A model generated the notes under the pieces. It saw only the letters and a list, made by a program, of their open reading frames with translations, made no database searches and was not told where the DNA came from. From positions 85,809 through 149,808 of the forward strand of contig VTPC01091238.1 in the NCBI GenBank assembly GCA_011009095.1: a stretch of DNA of 64,000 nt, given 5' to 3'. The DNA comes from Ignelater luminosus. Lineage: Eukaryota; Arthropoda; Insecta; Coleoptera; Elateridae. This document shows, piece by piece, positions 1 through 12,600 of this stretch. Position 1 is the stretch's first letter. Every line of letters starts with the position of its first letter. The position numbers and the translations under genes are program-made.

Positions 1-1690
1 ATGAATTATATGAATCACAATTTGGTTTTTAAGATAATCCTAAGGAAATTGTTTTTTCAGGAGAGATTTGAGAAACGATAGGAGTTAAAGAAACGCTTGC
101 TCAATGGCCTCACAGAGAAATATCTTGTGTGCCGACGCTTAGCGTCGCTATGTTAAACCCGTAAGATTGTTTTGAACGCCTGAGGTTTTTGCTTTTGATA
201 AAGACGGTCATATTAAGAATATAATGGTCTCCATCACTAACTGCTCGTACGAAGTTGTTGTCCTAACGTTTTATGTTGTCCCATGCTTCTACTGTACTGA
301 GAATTTATTATTTTAGGCAAAAGGTAATATTTGACTTTTTGTTGCTACGATATCAACATTGTATTAACTAAGGTAACACAAAACACTTTACTGCCCCCAG
401 AAATGGATTCTCTGTATGTAAACGGAAATCAGTTTCGGTTTGTGATCAACGAAGAGGTCATAAGTGACCCACATAAATGTAATACTGTGCACTAGTATAT
501 TTACAATAAGTACAAGATTGTTAAAAAAAATATAAACCCAGAAATATTTTCAAATTTGTGTAATTCTAAATTTTCTCAAATATCGTAATTTGTGCTTTAA
601 AAATGTTTGAAAAAAAGTTATAATGTGTGGGACAGTTGGCAGTAAAAATGTTCTCCTGAAATAAAGATAATTTTTGCGTTTTCATTATTAATTTTTCTTT
701 CAGCTAATGTACTATAAAACTTAGTAGAGGAAACTAGGGTACAGTGATCGGATTTTCGGAATTATTTTCTTAAAGGTGATATGTTAGTTTAGCGTAACTA
801 ATTCAGTTCCAGTCTTGTAATTTAGGGTGTCTACTTTAATAACTCCCATTATTAATGACCCAAAGTAACCAGCATCAGAAAACAAACCCAAAGATATTTT
901 GAAAATGTGACCAAAACGGTTACATACAGCATTTTTGAACTCTGGCTGTTCACCAGATTGTAAAGAAATGGGTAAATAATAATGTCAGATTCTCTTTCAC
1001 CATAGATTCTTCTTTAACAGTGGGAAAGACAACTGTTTCCACTTTTTCTTAAAAAAATAATATGGAATTTATCACAGCTAACACTGGCCTTTTCCAAGAA
1101 AATGCTTGAAAATATTTTCATCAAGAAATAGTAGCAAAACCAAACTTTTTTCTTAAATAGTTTCTAAAGTTCAAGTCTAACTCATTTTGCTCTTGTTGTT
1201 TGAGGTCATAGACTATACTATCCTCAGCGACTATAAGCTTGACATTCTTAGTATCTTTATTATTCTCTGCAGGCGTTACGATTTTAATTTTTTTATTCTT
1301 TGTCTTTTAGTGTTTGTTATTAGTCAATTTCCTTTCTACTGTATTTACTTTATCTTTATTTTTACTGTAGAAATCTGCTTAAGTGTAATTAAGAACAAGA
1401 CTGTTTTCCCTTTTTCTTTGTTTTCTTAGATTGGAATGTTTAAGAACATAATGGTGTAATGTGATGTTATTACTTTGTTTTATTTATGATTATCTTCGTT
1501 AGTTCTTTTTCTTCTGCACCTGTAAAAGTCATAGCGTGTTCAAAAGTGATCTATTCTCATAATCTTCACTTATGGATGGATCTACTCATATTATGATCAG
1601 CAACTACTTAATCATATCTTGTTAATCGATAACACTGTAATCATGAACTCATCATCTCAAAATACATTGCGCTGAAACAGAAGAAGATTA
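1..1690. other. Intergenic AT-rich DNA, no gene seen
   Basis: No reading frame here has recognisable protein motifs. The longest, at 1187-1429 (plus, 80 codons), is rich in Phe, Ile and Leu in the way translated AT-rich noncoding DNA usually is. I saw no terminal repeats or tRNA-like sequence. Confidence 0.6.
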
Positions 1691-2400
1691 AAACCATATT
1701 TTTTGTAGTAAAGGTTACCTCGAACGATTTCTCAGTGTGATTCTCTTTCTCGGAATTGCAAGCAACCAAGTCCGACAATGATCACTATAGAATCGCTTTA
1801 ACGGCCTATACGCACTTGCATCTAGTGGCTACAAAAAATGTGTAATTCGTGGTTGTCCATTACTAAAATTCTCTTGTTGGTTTTACAAAGTGTATGAATC
1901 CAAAATTATTTTGCTCGAAATCCATTTTATCGAAATTGCTCGTCACTTTGTTCCTGATGAAATCCCATTCGTCATATTTGGCTTAACATGCACCCTAGGA
2001 AAAATCATGAGCAATCGAGCAAATTTCCCAATTGCATTTATTGCCCAATAACCAATTGTTTTAAAATCTCTTTCTCCAGTTACTGTGAATGGTTGTTGTA
2101 CTATAGATAGACCTGTTTCGCCCATGTCGAATACCTGCACGGGACTCAATTTATAGTTTTTTAAGATTTGTTAGATTACCAAAGACAGTGAGATCAACAA
2201 CCACTTTAGCTAAATCCTATTGAAATATTGCCTCAGATTTTCTCAAAAACCAATAGTTGTTTCTTTTCGAGATTGAAGTAAACCGGTCTTTAGCAGCACT
2301 GTGATTAGTGTTTCAACTTTGTAGAATTTTGATTTTATTAACCGACGTAAACTCAAAAGCAAATGCCCTCGCCTTGCGAAATGGTAAGCCGCGATGCAAA
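1690..2400 (-). pseudogene. pogo/Jerky-like DDE transposase relic
   Basis: This is a decayed copy of a Tc1/mariner-superfamily transposase of the pogo/Jerky kind (DDE_1 domain plus CENP-B-like DNA-binding region), which would cut and paste DNA in the nucleus. Read on the minus strand, motifs occur in family order but in shifting frames with stops. They are a piece of the HTH region near 2340-2400, then AKDRFTSISKRN near 2270-2320, SEAI near 2250, and VFDMGETGLS near 2140, which corresponds to the family's D-E-T/S-G-L-S catalytic block. FPRVHVKPNMTNG follows near 1960-2000, then a block equivalent to the DNH/DGH motif near 1850, and PLDASAYRPLKRFY at about 1786-1828, matching the family's QPLDV motif. 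The longest uninterrupted frame is 1943-2149. The first catalytic Asp is intact within DMGET, but the frame is broken several times. No terminal inverted repeats were found, so element ends are unknown. I am confident in the family and sure it is inactive. Confidence 0.8.
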
Positions 2401-5400
2401 CGGAAACACCTTGCAAATAGTCAATGAAAAGGTCTTGCTTGGTGAAAACTTTGCGGGGTTATACTTCGGGGTCATGCTTGTAACATCCAACAATTCCAGT
2501 TGATGTTCTTGCCTTTGCATTTATTAACATATTTATCTGGTCTTTGTTGTAATAGTGGAATATTATAACGTATGACAGCTTGTTTGATAGAAACGGATCA
2601 TTTAAATTCATTTTAGCGTTTAAGCAAATTATTTGTCGATTGATAAGACGAATAGACGTTTTATGGCTTTGATTGCGGATCACTTATACTTTGAGGTAAA
2701 ACAAAAGGCCAAGTAAACACTGAAAATAAATGTTACGTAAGAGGTACAGTGGTAGCCCATTTAATTCTGACCAACGTGCCCCTAATGTACACACTGATAC
2801 ACATTTTAATTTAATCTAAAACAAAGCCACGCAATAGAATTAATGTAAACGACTAATGGGTAAACTCGTAAGGCGGTGTGAAGTGATTGTTATTGAAGAA
2901 ACATACGATTGTTGTGACCTGTATTGGAAACTTAAAAGACCTAGTAAGAAGATGAACACGCTGTTACCACAACAGGGATAGAGTAATGTAAAATTTCTAA
3001 ATCTGAAAATTTATTGCCCGTTCTGACAACATTGTTTGTTACTCTTTTCCGTAATTCTTATTAATTTTGACAAAATTTGGTTGATAGTTTTTGCCAACAA
3101 CTTTCCTTGCAATGTTTAATTATGAAACATTAGAAATAGTCACTACAAAATTTACTTTTCACCTTAGAAACACTTGGATACGTAACGGAAGGTAAATAAA
3201 TAATGAGGATACCTTTATTATGTACTGAAACCCGATCAGTATGATTTAGTACTACAGTCCAAAATTTGCAAAATCTCTTCGCTCACACTATTCATCTATT
3301 CCTATAGTATCCAGGATGTTCGTTTAAGCTAAGAATGCCTATAAATTTTCAACTGAGATGACCTATCAAGAATCTCCAACATCCTACACAAAATATTTAC
3401 AAACTCATTATCGGTATTTCAGGTAAGAAAATATCTGCATGAGAATTTATCAAGTTGTATGATACAGACGTTTGTTAGAGAGGTTAACATGTCATGCGTC
3501 TTGAGTATTATGCTTCTGTTTTCAGTTGTTTGCTTGAAAGTAGGGAACTTAATTTTTTTAGTTGTTAATTATTTATTTGAATTGTTGAGAACCTAAATTT
3601 TAGTTTTTCCTACAAGTTCTAGATACCGAATAGCAGTCTTTTGTTTTTATTAATAACATTATAACGAGTGATCAACAAAATTTGTATTCTTCGTTGACTA
3701 TGCAATATTGCCAGTTACTATTAATCTTTCTAGCGTTACTAGATTATGGAACTTTTCTGTTCCTGAGTAAAAACAATGTTTATCAATTAGCAGTACCTTT
3801 TGGATTTTCAAGTTGACAGCAAACATAGCCTGCCATACATACACTCTTGATATCTGTCACTTTATATTATAATAATTCGAATAAACTGGAGTGGCTATCT
3901 TTCTCATTCATAAAAGCTGACTCAATGCAGCTGTCTTAAATTATAATACATACATGGTGTTACGCTAAAAAAGAATGGGCAGAGATTGTGGTCTGCATAT
4001 TTTGACCACCATGTATAATACAATCGTTTAGCTAGGATCTTCATAGTTATTTTTTAAACACTAAAGGTTAACTTTCTTTCTTATAGTTTTTAATAGTTTT
4101 GCTAACGCAAACCAAGCAGTTTGATTTAAATAATCTGACTATCTGAGCACCTCAAGGCCTATCATTTATGTAAGCGCCTCCAATCAGACATAGGGGGATT
4201 TTCTTTGCATTCTCAACAAGGCAGGACGTATGTCGAATTTATATGTGCTATCAAACGCTGTAGTGTCTCCTCAAAATCGTGACGCCCAAGGTATAGGCCT
4301 CGATGCCTTGTCGGGAAAGTGGCATTGACTGTATTTAAAACGAATGAATAACGTTGAATTTGTTAGCTTTAGATAAGTATAATTACTGTTTTGAATTTGG
4401 CAACAAATAAAAAATAATAATTTATTGAAATATGCAGTGTTTCATTTGAAATTGATAAATTGAATCAATAAGCGGTTAATCTAATTTAGTGATTACGTTT
4501 GTCCCATTTAGTTTTTGTAGTAAACATTCGTATCTTTTTAAATAACCGAAATATTCTCTTGGTTTACTTTATCTGTTACACCCTGTATTTCTTTAAAGAA
4601 GATATTTCACATTTCTCTGTAAACTGTGTCTTGTAAACAACAAAGCTTTTCTTTTGCAATTTTTCAGCATAAATTTGCAAGTGTTATAATCTAAGCCTTT
4701 GTGTTCTAAATATCGTCTTAAGTATATCATTAAATTGCCTATGTTTAAATGGTAAGAAAAAAGTAGATAACGTGGTAAGTTCAAGGTACAAGCAAACTTC
4801 ATTAATTATAGGCTTACAAGAACAGCTAAATATATATGACAGTAGCGAAAAGTTCCACAAAAGCTGTAGGAACTGTTGTAAAGCAAATGTCAGCATAATC
4901 TTAACAGGAATCTTTATCGAAACGTTTCGTGCGTGCTTGAAAATATTTACAGATAGTATATATTAATCAAATAAAAAGAAAATGCAAATAAAACGAAGGA
5001 AATGGATCGGATAAGCAAATACAAATTCATCGACCAAGACTTTAGATAATCACACTAAAGGAAGTACGTTTCTTTTTGTGAAATAATTGAATAACAACTT
5101 CGTGCTTCGAATTCTAGTTTCAACTTTTAGCTGTAATATCGTATTTTAATGTCCCTTAACCTGTAGTCGTGAACCTACTAGTTTACAGAGATGGCGCAGT
5201 ACTCAGCAATGATTACCAACTACAGATCCAAGAATAACATCCACCATTTCACCTGTCATGTACACATGTACAGTACACAACTTAGTTATATGAAAATTAT
5301 AAACATTCACTTGCAACATATAATTATGTCAACCCTCAACATTTTAATCATTCTGATGGGCATTCTGAGATTTACAAAGAGAGGAAGATCTACTTTGTGT

Positions 5401-6000
5401 TTCGTGCTGTTTGTTCTTTTAAGTTAAATTTAAAAACTGGTTCTAACTTTGTTAGTGAAAAGGAAAGTGAGGTGAACAACCGCGTTTCACACACTGTCCG
5501 GCAATCGGTTCTATTGTACTGAATGATGACCTTAACTGAAACTATCTTGAGTGAGATGTAGATCTGTAGACATAATGAAAGAAAAAGAAAGTAGCAAATA
5601 AAGCCATCAAATTTTAATACTTCTTGCCAAATTAATGTACAAATAAAAACTCGCAAAGGTATTACTTTAAATTAGTAGCAACATCAACATAATTGTAGCA
5701 TTTAAAATTGCATGTATCAAACATGGAGCATCTGTCTTATCAAAAACGATAGAGTGTACTAATCTTGGTAGTTACCATGCAAATAAATGTATTTTAAAAA
5801 AGCAATCGAAGCATGTAGGCAATACTTTATGTACTAACAGGTAGAATGAATAAAATAAAAATAATTATTGTCTTGCTTTGACGACAAGCTGAAGAGACGC
5901 CTACCGTCTTCTGTTTATTCCAAGCATATGTGATAAACTTGAGGACGTTCAATAGATTTAAAGAGCGCATTCTCGCAAATACTAAAAGAATTAAATAAGG
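2400..6000. other. Intergenic AT-rich DNA, no gene seen
   Basis: All frames are short and unlike known proteins. Two small items stand out. A 9-bp inverted repeat (TACATGGTG/CACCATGTA) lies at about 3952-4013. The string ACACCCTGTAT at 4578-4588 recurs at 32157 and is discussed in the findings. The stretch 4120-4330 is slightly richer in G+C, but I could not assign it. Confidence 0.55.
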
Positions 6001-6009
6001 AAAAGACCA

Positions 6010-6520
6010 GGCTTATCCAAATTCGTCAGTTTCCGTTTGGATTGCACCACTCAAATCCAGCAAAAGTTTAATTATAGGTCGTGGACAATGATGGCTTACG
6101 CACGTACCCTAAAAAGGTCAAGGCGATCCGAACAATTTCTCAACCGATCACTTACACTGAGCTCAAAAGTATTCGTAGAAACGAGCTCTTGGTATCAACG
6201 TTTAGTATCTGATTTCTCTACTTTTGTAGGTTCTTTGAATGATTTGCTCGAAAACAGAGGCAGATAAAGTCGAAGATAAAACAGTTTTTGAGTATTACTT
6301 CGGCTTTTGCAACTCCTAACTTTGATAAGCCTTTCATACTACAAACCGACGTCCCTGGTTGTGAAATTGTCATGGTTCTTGTGTAAGAGAAGAACAGAGA
6401 AAAGTATCGCTTGGCGTTTGTCAACAGAGGCCTGAGTAGAAGCGACAGCGTAACTGAGCGGATGTTTTATGGTCATTTTTGCCTTTGGGAAATTTAGGTT
6501 ATACTATATCGAAGGATTCT
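6010..6520 (+). pseudogene. Ty3/Gypsy-type LTR retrotransposon pol relic (RT end and RNase H)
   Basis: Fragments of a Gypsy-type polyprotein appear in order on the plus strand. FPFGLHHSNPAK near 6030-6065 resembles the RT block usually read as PFGLxNAPATF. SSWYQRLVSDFSTFVGSLND near 6172-6242 matches the connection region ahead of RNase H. TPNFDKPFILQTD near 6313-6353 is the RNase H beta strand carrying its first catalytic Asp. LAFVNRGLSRSDSVTER near 6410-6460 matches the family's A-S-R-x-L-S...Y-S-x-T-E-R/K-E block, and KFRLYYIEGFYL near 6490-6525 matches K-F-R-P-Y-I-E-G-Y. There are at least two frameshifts and a stop. The distance from the first to the second motif is too short for an intact RT, so the YxDD region is missing. 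No LTRs, integrase or gag were found nearby. It is dead. Confidence 0.75.
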
Positions 6521-6524
6521 ATTT

Positions 6525-8960
6525 ACAGTGGTTACTACATTGATGCACTGATTTTGTTTGCAATAAGCTGACCGAAATATTAACATACTCGTGGAGGTTT
6601 CGTATGGTCAAGTTGCTGATATTTCCTTCTCTTTATAATATTCAAAAATTTCCGGTTTTAGATTATTCTGTGTTGCTTTCAAATGTTATTTGTGCAGTCT
6701 TCAGAGTACATTTGTTTTAACTTCTTTATCATCCTTGAAATCGACGATCCTCTATCCTAGGTCTCTATGAGCTATAACATTATCATCACCATCATCACCG
6801 ACTCTTCAACCAACTCTGATATCTTCCACCACCATTTGGTTGCCATCCTGGTAGGTAGTTCACTAATCCACAAGGAGCGATGGCGATTTGTATTCCATAC
6901 TATCCAAGCAGCCAAGTCCGGGCTGCACAACAGACGTCTCATCCATTCATTCATCAGAGCCACGTCCGCGTGCGCACGCTTGTGGTTCTCGGCTTCACCA
7001 CCAAATTACCATTCCAATGGCTGAAGAGGAAATGAAATTTCCCGGTCGTTAATTAACTCTGATTGCATATACAATACTTCCTTTTACTGTTACCTTTGAA
7101 TGTGAATGAAATACGGATATGTAACAAAAAATTAAATTGAATATAATTTACTTCATTGTTTTATTACTTTTGCCCATATATCACATAACTTTAAGTGGTT
7201 AGTCACAAGAAAGAAATAAGAAAAAATATTTTTTCATTGGTTAGTGATTGATATATTTAATAATTTATTATTCAATGCTTACTTATGTTATTTATCCAAA
7301 CGTAGTATAAATCTCGAACACGAAATATATTTCAGAAATGTTTTATTTGTATGTACGGTAAATCATCACAATAAAAACAAGTGGTTAATCATTTTACGAA
7401 GAGGGTGTTGAGATAATAATCGTTAATCATGTCAGCGGAAGCAATATGAACCTAAAAATTAAGAAAATTGTCACAAAAAGAAAAACGAAAATAACCTCTC
7501 CATCCTCGGAAAGTTACAAGCAACGTTCGTGATTGCTACAAATTGATAAAGCAACATATTCAACACGTAAGTAACATGTTGCTTTTGAAACGTATTATAG
7601 TTAACTCATTGTGATGATCATGATGGTATCTGAGTTACTTTAATAACGATCCCATCCCCCGAACGCTGTCGCTGTGCAGTGTAGTAGTCATCATCGCGTC
7701 ATCTCACGGGAGCCTATACCTTGGTCGATCCTGTCGAGCACCAAAACGAGGGGACTCCATAATTAAAAATCGCTATTCAAGCAACCCTCGCATTGCGAAA
7801 TATCTGAACAAAATGAGAGCTTTTACACGCAGAGCTTTCAATAAATTTGACAAACTTTAATATATTTCGGGGACTTTGTGTATTTGTATGAAGCTTTTTG
7901 TGCATAGTCTGTGAGCATTTGCTTATGTTGACGCGCTTTCTAATTAATTTTTATCGTGAATGCAAATCTAATATTCTTCATAATTGGTTCCGAAATGAAA
8001 ATAATTTAGATTTTAAATTAGAAATCTTTAAATGAAGAACTCGTTATGAAAGGGTTTGAATTTAAGTCGAAATTAAAAAATAACTGTTTATGAAAGGAGT
8101 TGAATTACTTCATTTCGAATTATAAAATTTTATAACTACTTTGCCAAAATAATATTTTAGAAGGGAGACGTACTTTGACATTTTAAATTTTCTATTTTAT
8201 CGCCTGAAAGAACTTTGCTTACTTTTTGTTTTCAAATCTAAGCAATCAATTTTCTATCACTAAAATGAGATTTTTTGTCCTTTGAAATACTAATTATAAA
8301 AGATTAGAGGTATATTTTACGAGTCGTTCAAAGTTCGCGTTGATGCCATTTAAAATAGGAACAGATTTTTTTGCAATACAAAAACATGCAGAAAGCAGGC
8401 AGTCCCTTAGATGCGTGATGGGCTTAGTTTGGAATTTTACCACAACGTGGCGTAATTAACGCTTGCACGCACACCACACAGCCACAAACACCGGCCGCGT
8501 TCTTCCGCTCACTGACCACCCTAAACTACCCCAAATCCACCTCCACAGCCCAGCGCGTTTACAAATACATATACACAAGTATTTATCCGACTGGAAGAAA
8601 TTCGCTAATATTTTATATCTTTTATAAAATATTGTTAACTGGGGCGATATGCCCGATATAGATTTTTTCCACTTTTACTTTCCCTTTCGTTTTTATTTTC
8701 ACAATAGGAATTTATTTTTAGAAAACCTCAAATTTGGGTATATAAATTATAACTCCTCCAAGAATAATGGGCAGCAATTTGTTATTAGTAAAACAATTCA
8801 CGTGCTCTGTTGGTGTCAACATGGCAAGTTAATATCCGGAGACAGCTATCACATTCAGGACATGTGGTCATTTACAGGGTTTATTATGCCTGAAACTGCA
8901 GCCTATTATAATGGTGCAGTAGTAAGATATCAAATTCAGAGATGTAATAGAGTGTCATAA
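6525..8960. other. Intergenic DNA with two unassigned open frames
   Basis: Both strands are open across 6767-7024, in a more G+C-rich patch with an imperfect ATC/ACC trinucleotide tract at its left end. That tract can produce open frames by chance, and I recognise no domain. The frame at 8649-8960 (plus, 103 codons) is Phe/Asn/Ile-rich at its start and matches nothing I know. A 9-bp inverted repeat (AAGCAACAT/ATGTTGCTT) lies near 7552-7587. The stretch 8460-8560 is C-rich on the plus strand. Confidence 0.5.
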
Positions 8961-9026
8961 GTATGTAATTAATGAGAGTTTGCGTGTACTCGTGCAGTTG
9001 TACTAGGTAGCTATTGCTGTCAGTGC

Positions 9027-9051
9027 AGGTCAGGTTAAGGTGACGTCACCT
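9027..9051 (+). promoter_or_regulatory. Candidate CRE/nuclear-receptor composite site
   Basis: Two hexamers, AGGTCA at 9027-9032 and AGGTGA at 9038-9043, form a direct repeat with a 5-bp spacer, the geometry called DR5 for nuclear-receptor dimers. The second hexamer opens a perfect 14-bp palindrome, AGGTGACGTCACCT (9038-9051). It contains the full cAMP-response/ATF site TGACGTCA at 9041-9048. No gene start can be seen nearby, so the regulatory role is inference. A chance palindrome remains possible. Confidence 0.3.
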
Positions 9052-10480
9052 CTCCTGATTAATGAACTTCACTTCGTGTTAAACACGCCGGGTTTTGTTG
9101 CTTAAACACCTTACAACAACTGTGACAGGAAGGTATCTTATGGCCCGACAGTTGACACTTCCACACAGGGCCATTAGTTTTCCTTGCTCTGCTCTTTGCT
9201 AACACTTTCTGCTTACCAAGTCGGTTCTACAACTTCAATCCTGCCCACGTTAACTGTGCTTCTCTCGGAAATATCTTTGATTTTCCCTTCATGTACTTGG
9301 AACAAGTTTCTTGACAGAAACAAGCTAAGATTATTAGTTTGTGTATCTAAATATATACTAGGCTTGCAAAGCAATTAAAAAGTTTTTTATTTAATTATTA
9401 ACAGATAATAATAGCACAGCAATAATTACATGCACTGATACCTTTAGGTTGAGTTTTCAATATATTCAATCTAAAGTAAGATATCTTTTGTATTCCAAGT
9501 CTGAAAATTGGTGGTATTGATGTACTTGGATTATCATACCATGAGAAAATATTATTTAACTCGAATTTGCTCCAAAAGAATCAGTTTCATTTAAAATCAA
9601 TATAAGGACAAAGAGTATGATATCTATAAAATTGAATAAAGTCAGTGTTTCAAACTAAAGATTGCTGTATTATTGCTTACGTCCAGAAAAATATATGAAA
9701 GGAAAGCAAATTTTATTCAACATTTAAGCTATTCATCAAAACTTGATCACAAAGTTATTTAGTTTTTATTAATAATAATATTAGCGATTTGGATTTTGAT
9801 CCCACGTAAGGTCTAATTTGTCTATATGTATATCCCATTAATACTAATTTATTTAGAAATTAATTTAAGACTTTTTAAGACTTCATGACATTGCATATGT
9901 TGAAGGCCACAGGCATCCGACTACAGTATTCTTCCCACCTAGTGTGTCGACGGACATTCGTTTCTTGGGGAGGGTATAGCAGGGTTTTACGCCTCATATA
10001 TTTGGAGTTCTACTTACCAAGCGCTTTGCGGTTACCATAATACCCTCTCTGTAACTGCTACCGTCCGCTAGCCTACTCTTCAGCCCAGCGCGAGCATATG
10101 ATAGTAAGATCTCGAACAGAATTCTTTGTCACCATACAACAAAACTAAACTACCCCCAGTGGTGTTACAATGATCGGGATTTCATCAGCCACCGGAACTT
10201 GCACAGAAATATCAACAGCATATAACACCATCACTGTTTTTTACCAAACCATCAAGCGCTCCTGGATAATATTTTTTTTGTCAAACGTTTATAAGGGAAC
10301 GCCACCAAAGCCAACTCTGTTACTCCACCACCATCACAGACAAGGAAAATATCTATTTACCACGTCACACGTACCTAACCCTAACCGGCCTTCACTATAA
10401 TAGACGTGTTTAGTGATGACTTCACGAGACACAAAAATTCAAATGTTGATTCCAAACAAAACTAAGCTCGGTGGCACAAA
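9052..10480. other. Intergenic DNA, no gene seen
   Basis: No frame has recognisable motifs. The stretch 9900-10400 is slightly richer in G+C and includes short His/Thr/Pro-rich frames without family resemblance. I could not assign it to any element. Confidence 0.5.
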
Positions 10481-10487
10481 AATTATT

Positions 10488-10598
10488 TGATCATTGGTCA
10501 AGTTGATCAATTGATTAATCGATCTGATTGGATAAGTCTGAATATTTTACTACTTCTGACTGGTTAATCAATTGATCAAGTGGTTGATCAATCGATCA
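10488..10598. repeat. Inverted repeat with TTGATCAAT-rich arms
   Basis: The arms are 10488-10518 and 10564-10598, with a 45-nt loop. A 16-nt core (TTGATCAATTGATTAA at 10503-10518 against its exact complement at 10564-10579) pairs perfectly. Outside it the arms pair again after a small bulge. Each arm is itself built from short self-complementary GATC/AATT units. It could form a cruciform or a small foldback element. No target-site duplication was found. Confidence 0.75.
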
Positions 10599-10829
10599 GC
10601 CCACGTTGTGTATGTTAACTAATAACTACGTTAGTTATATCCTAGTAACCAAATTTGTTTAGAATCAATCAGACCGCGTGACATCACACTAAACATGTCT
10701 ATATTAAACATAATCCTACTAGCTGAACAGAAGACGGTCTTCCTTAGCGCTCTCCAGTTCCTCTAGAGTTAGGAACTAACAGTGAATGGTTACGACCACG
10801 CGTCCTATTTGAAAATAAGAATATAGCCC

Positions 10830-12600
10830 ATGTTATAACATGTTTTGGTAGCTTATCATTATTTACCCAACGTATGTGCCCATGCCATCGCTTCTGTGCC
10901 TTTTAGATGTAACTCTTAATTGGACGTACCTCTGCTGTTTTTCTAATATTCTTATTCCTAATGTGGCTCCTAGATTTATTGCCCAGCCTTCTAAGGCTGT
11001 AGTCTGAAGTTACTTTTTGTGTAACTCAATGAGATTCCATCACTCAGCGCCATATGTTAAAGTTGAAATATACGAGTAAGTCGATTTGTAGAACGCCAAC
11101 CTGGTTTGCCTGCTAATTTCTTTGTGATTAAAAAAACTAATGGTTTGGAACGTAGGAAGGCTTTCCTCTAGCCTTGATTCTTCAGTTAACTTTATTATTT
11201 TTCTATCGTCACTATAACTTTTAACTTGTGGTTGTCAGTGACAAGATTTTAGAGTTTTTCTCGGTTTTGAATATAACCACAGCTTCAACCTATTCTTTGT
11301 TGATTATTAAACCTCTCCTGCTGTTTCCGAGCTTAGGATTGTAGCCGTATCATCTGCGTACATGGATTCTACAAGTATAAGCTGATTAATTTTCCAATAT
11401 CCTACGTTTGTTATTTTCCTCATTTGTTCTTGATGACATTGTTCACTACGAGGATAAGCCGTAAGGAAGAGGAGATATCCCCTTGGCTCCCTCTTGTTTT
11501 TGTTCCAAAAAAGCATGACTCTACGTTGACTGTTTTCAAAACGTTATACACTTCACTAGGTGTAGATAGCATAAACTATGTCTTAACTTACATTTTTCTG
11601 TTCGAGAAAAATTGAAATTTGCTCCCATGGCACCCTGTGGAAGGCTTGCTTTAGATATTATAGCAAAAGTGAGCTTCTTTTGAGAATTTAAATACTTTTT
11701 CTGAGATTTGTCTGAGTATAAATAATATTGCATCATGTGCACCTCAGTTCGACCTAATTCCGTATTGGAGATCTGCTAAAGTTGATTCAAGTTCAACAGT
11801 TTCATTCCTATAATTCTCAAGTGTAACTTTCCAAGCACACCCAGCAAATAAGTTTTTCTATAATCTTCACTTATTACTCTTTTTATGTAGAAGAATGATT
11901 GTAGCAGTTTTTCAGTCTTTTGGAATATTTTTGTGTTCCAAGCTTTCTTAAAGATTTGAAATAGGCAGCTTTTTTCTGTTTTCCTTATATAAACTTTGCC
12001 ATGTTGTAATACTTAGCATCATACTTAGCCTTCCGCTTTTCTACATTGGATCTTCTTAAATGCTTTTCCAAACTCCAGATATGAAATGACCTCTGATGCT
12101 ATTTGTTCCCCTGAATTTAATAGTTTGTTGTTTCCATCTTTCCATGATTTCTGTATTGTTCGTTAATGATTTTATTTCCTTATCTCCGACACTATTCCAT
12201 CTTATTTCCTCTTTTTTCCTCAGAGATTTCATAGCTGTAAGTATCAAACAGCTCTTGATCTTCATTATAATATATGAATCTGTTTGTGGTCTAAAGATCT
12301 TCCACGATCTTTTTCTACGCTGTTGTTTATATTGCTCATAATCTTGTGCTCTCAAGATATTTCTTTCAAAATTTCTTTTTATAGTTAGTCTCTTCCTTTA
12401 AGTTTGCGGTGACCCACTCACAGACTTTTTCTGCATAAGAGTATCTTCGAAAAATCTCTTTATCTCTTCCAATGGATCAACCTACCCCAGTTTTCAATTA
12501 TATGTCTTGAAACTCTTTTCTTAACCCTCTGTTCGTTTTCGGCTTTTTGAAACACACTTCTCGTTTATAACTGGTTTAAAGTAATTGACTGGATCAGAAT
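10830..12600 (-). pseudogene. Decayed RTE-like LINE (endonuclease/RT linker, RT and C-terminus)
   Basis: On the minus strand the order matches an endonuclease-reverse transcriptase. The linker after the endonuclease (frame 12355-12056) includes KSLRKKEEIRWNSVGDKE and TEIMERWKQQ. Then comes RT palm motif AFHRVPWEQ near 11600-11650, equivalent to the A-F/Y-D-x-V-P block. A degenerate GISPL motif lies near 11480, and the active site YADDTATILSS falls at about 11318-11366. An R-R-W-H-G-H-I-like C-terminal block lies near 10850-10900. The pieces sit in different frames with stops. The first Asp of the palm motif is replaced by His (AFHRV), while the YADD pair is intact. Such enzymes reverse transcribe their own RNA at a nicked target. 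This copy cannot. RTE-like is my best clade call from the linker and C-terminal motifs, with moderate certainty. Confidence 0.75.

Noticed and set aside
6767..7024. Overlapping open frames on both strands, first taken as a conserved gene
   Set aside because: The left end is an ATC/ACC-like tract, and no motif in either strand could be matched to a family.
8649..8960. 103-codon plus-strand frame
   Set aside because: The start is Phe/Tyr/Asn-rich in the manner of translated AT-rich DNA, and I recognise nothing in the rest.
8548..10092. Shared CAGCCCAGCGCG 12-mer at about 8546 and 10081
   Set aside because: Flanking sequence does not align and neighbouring short matches occur in a different order, so it is probably coincidence.
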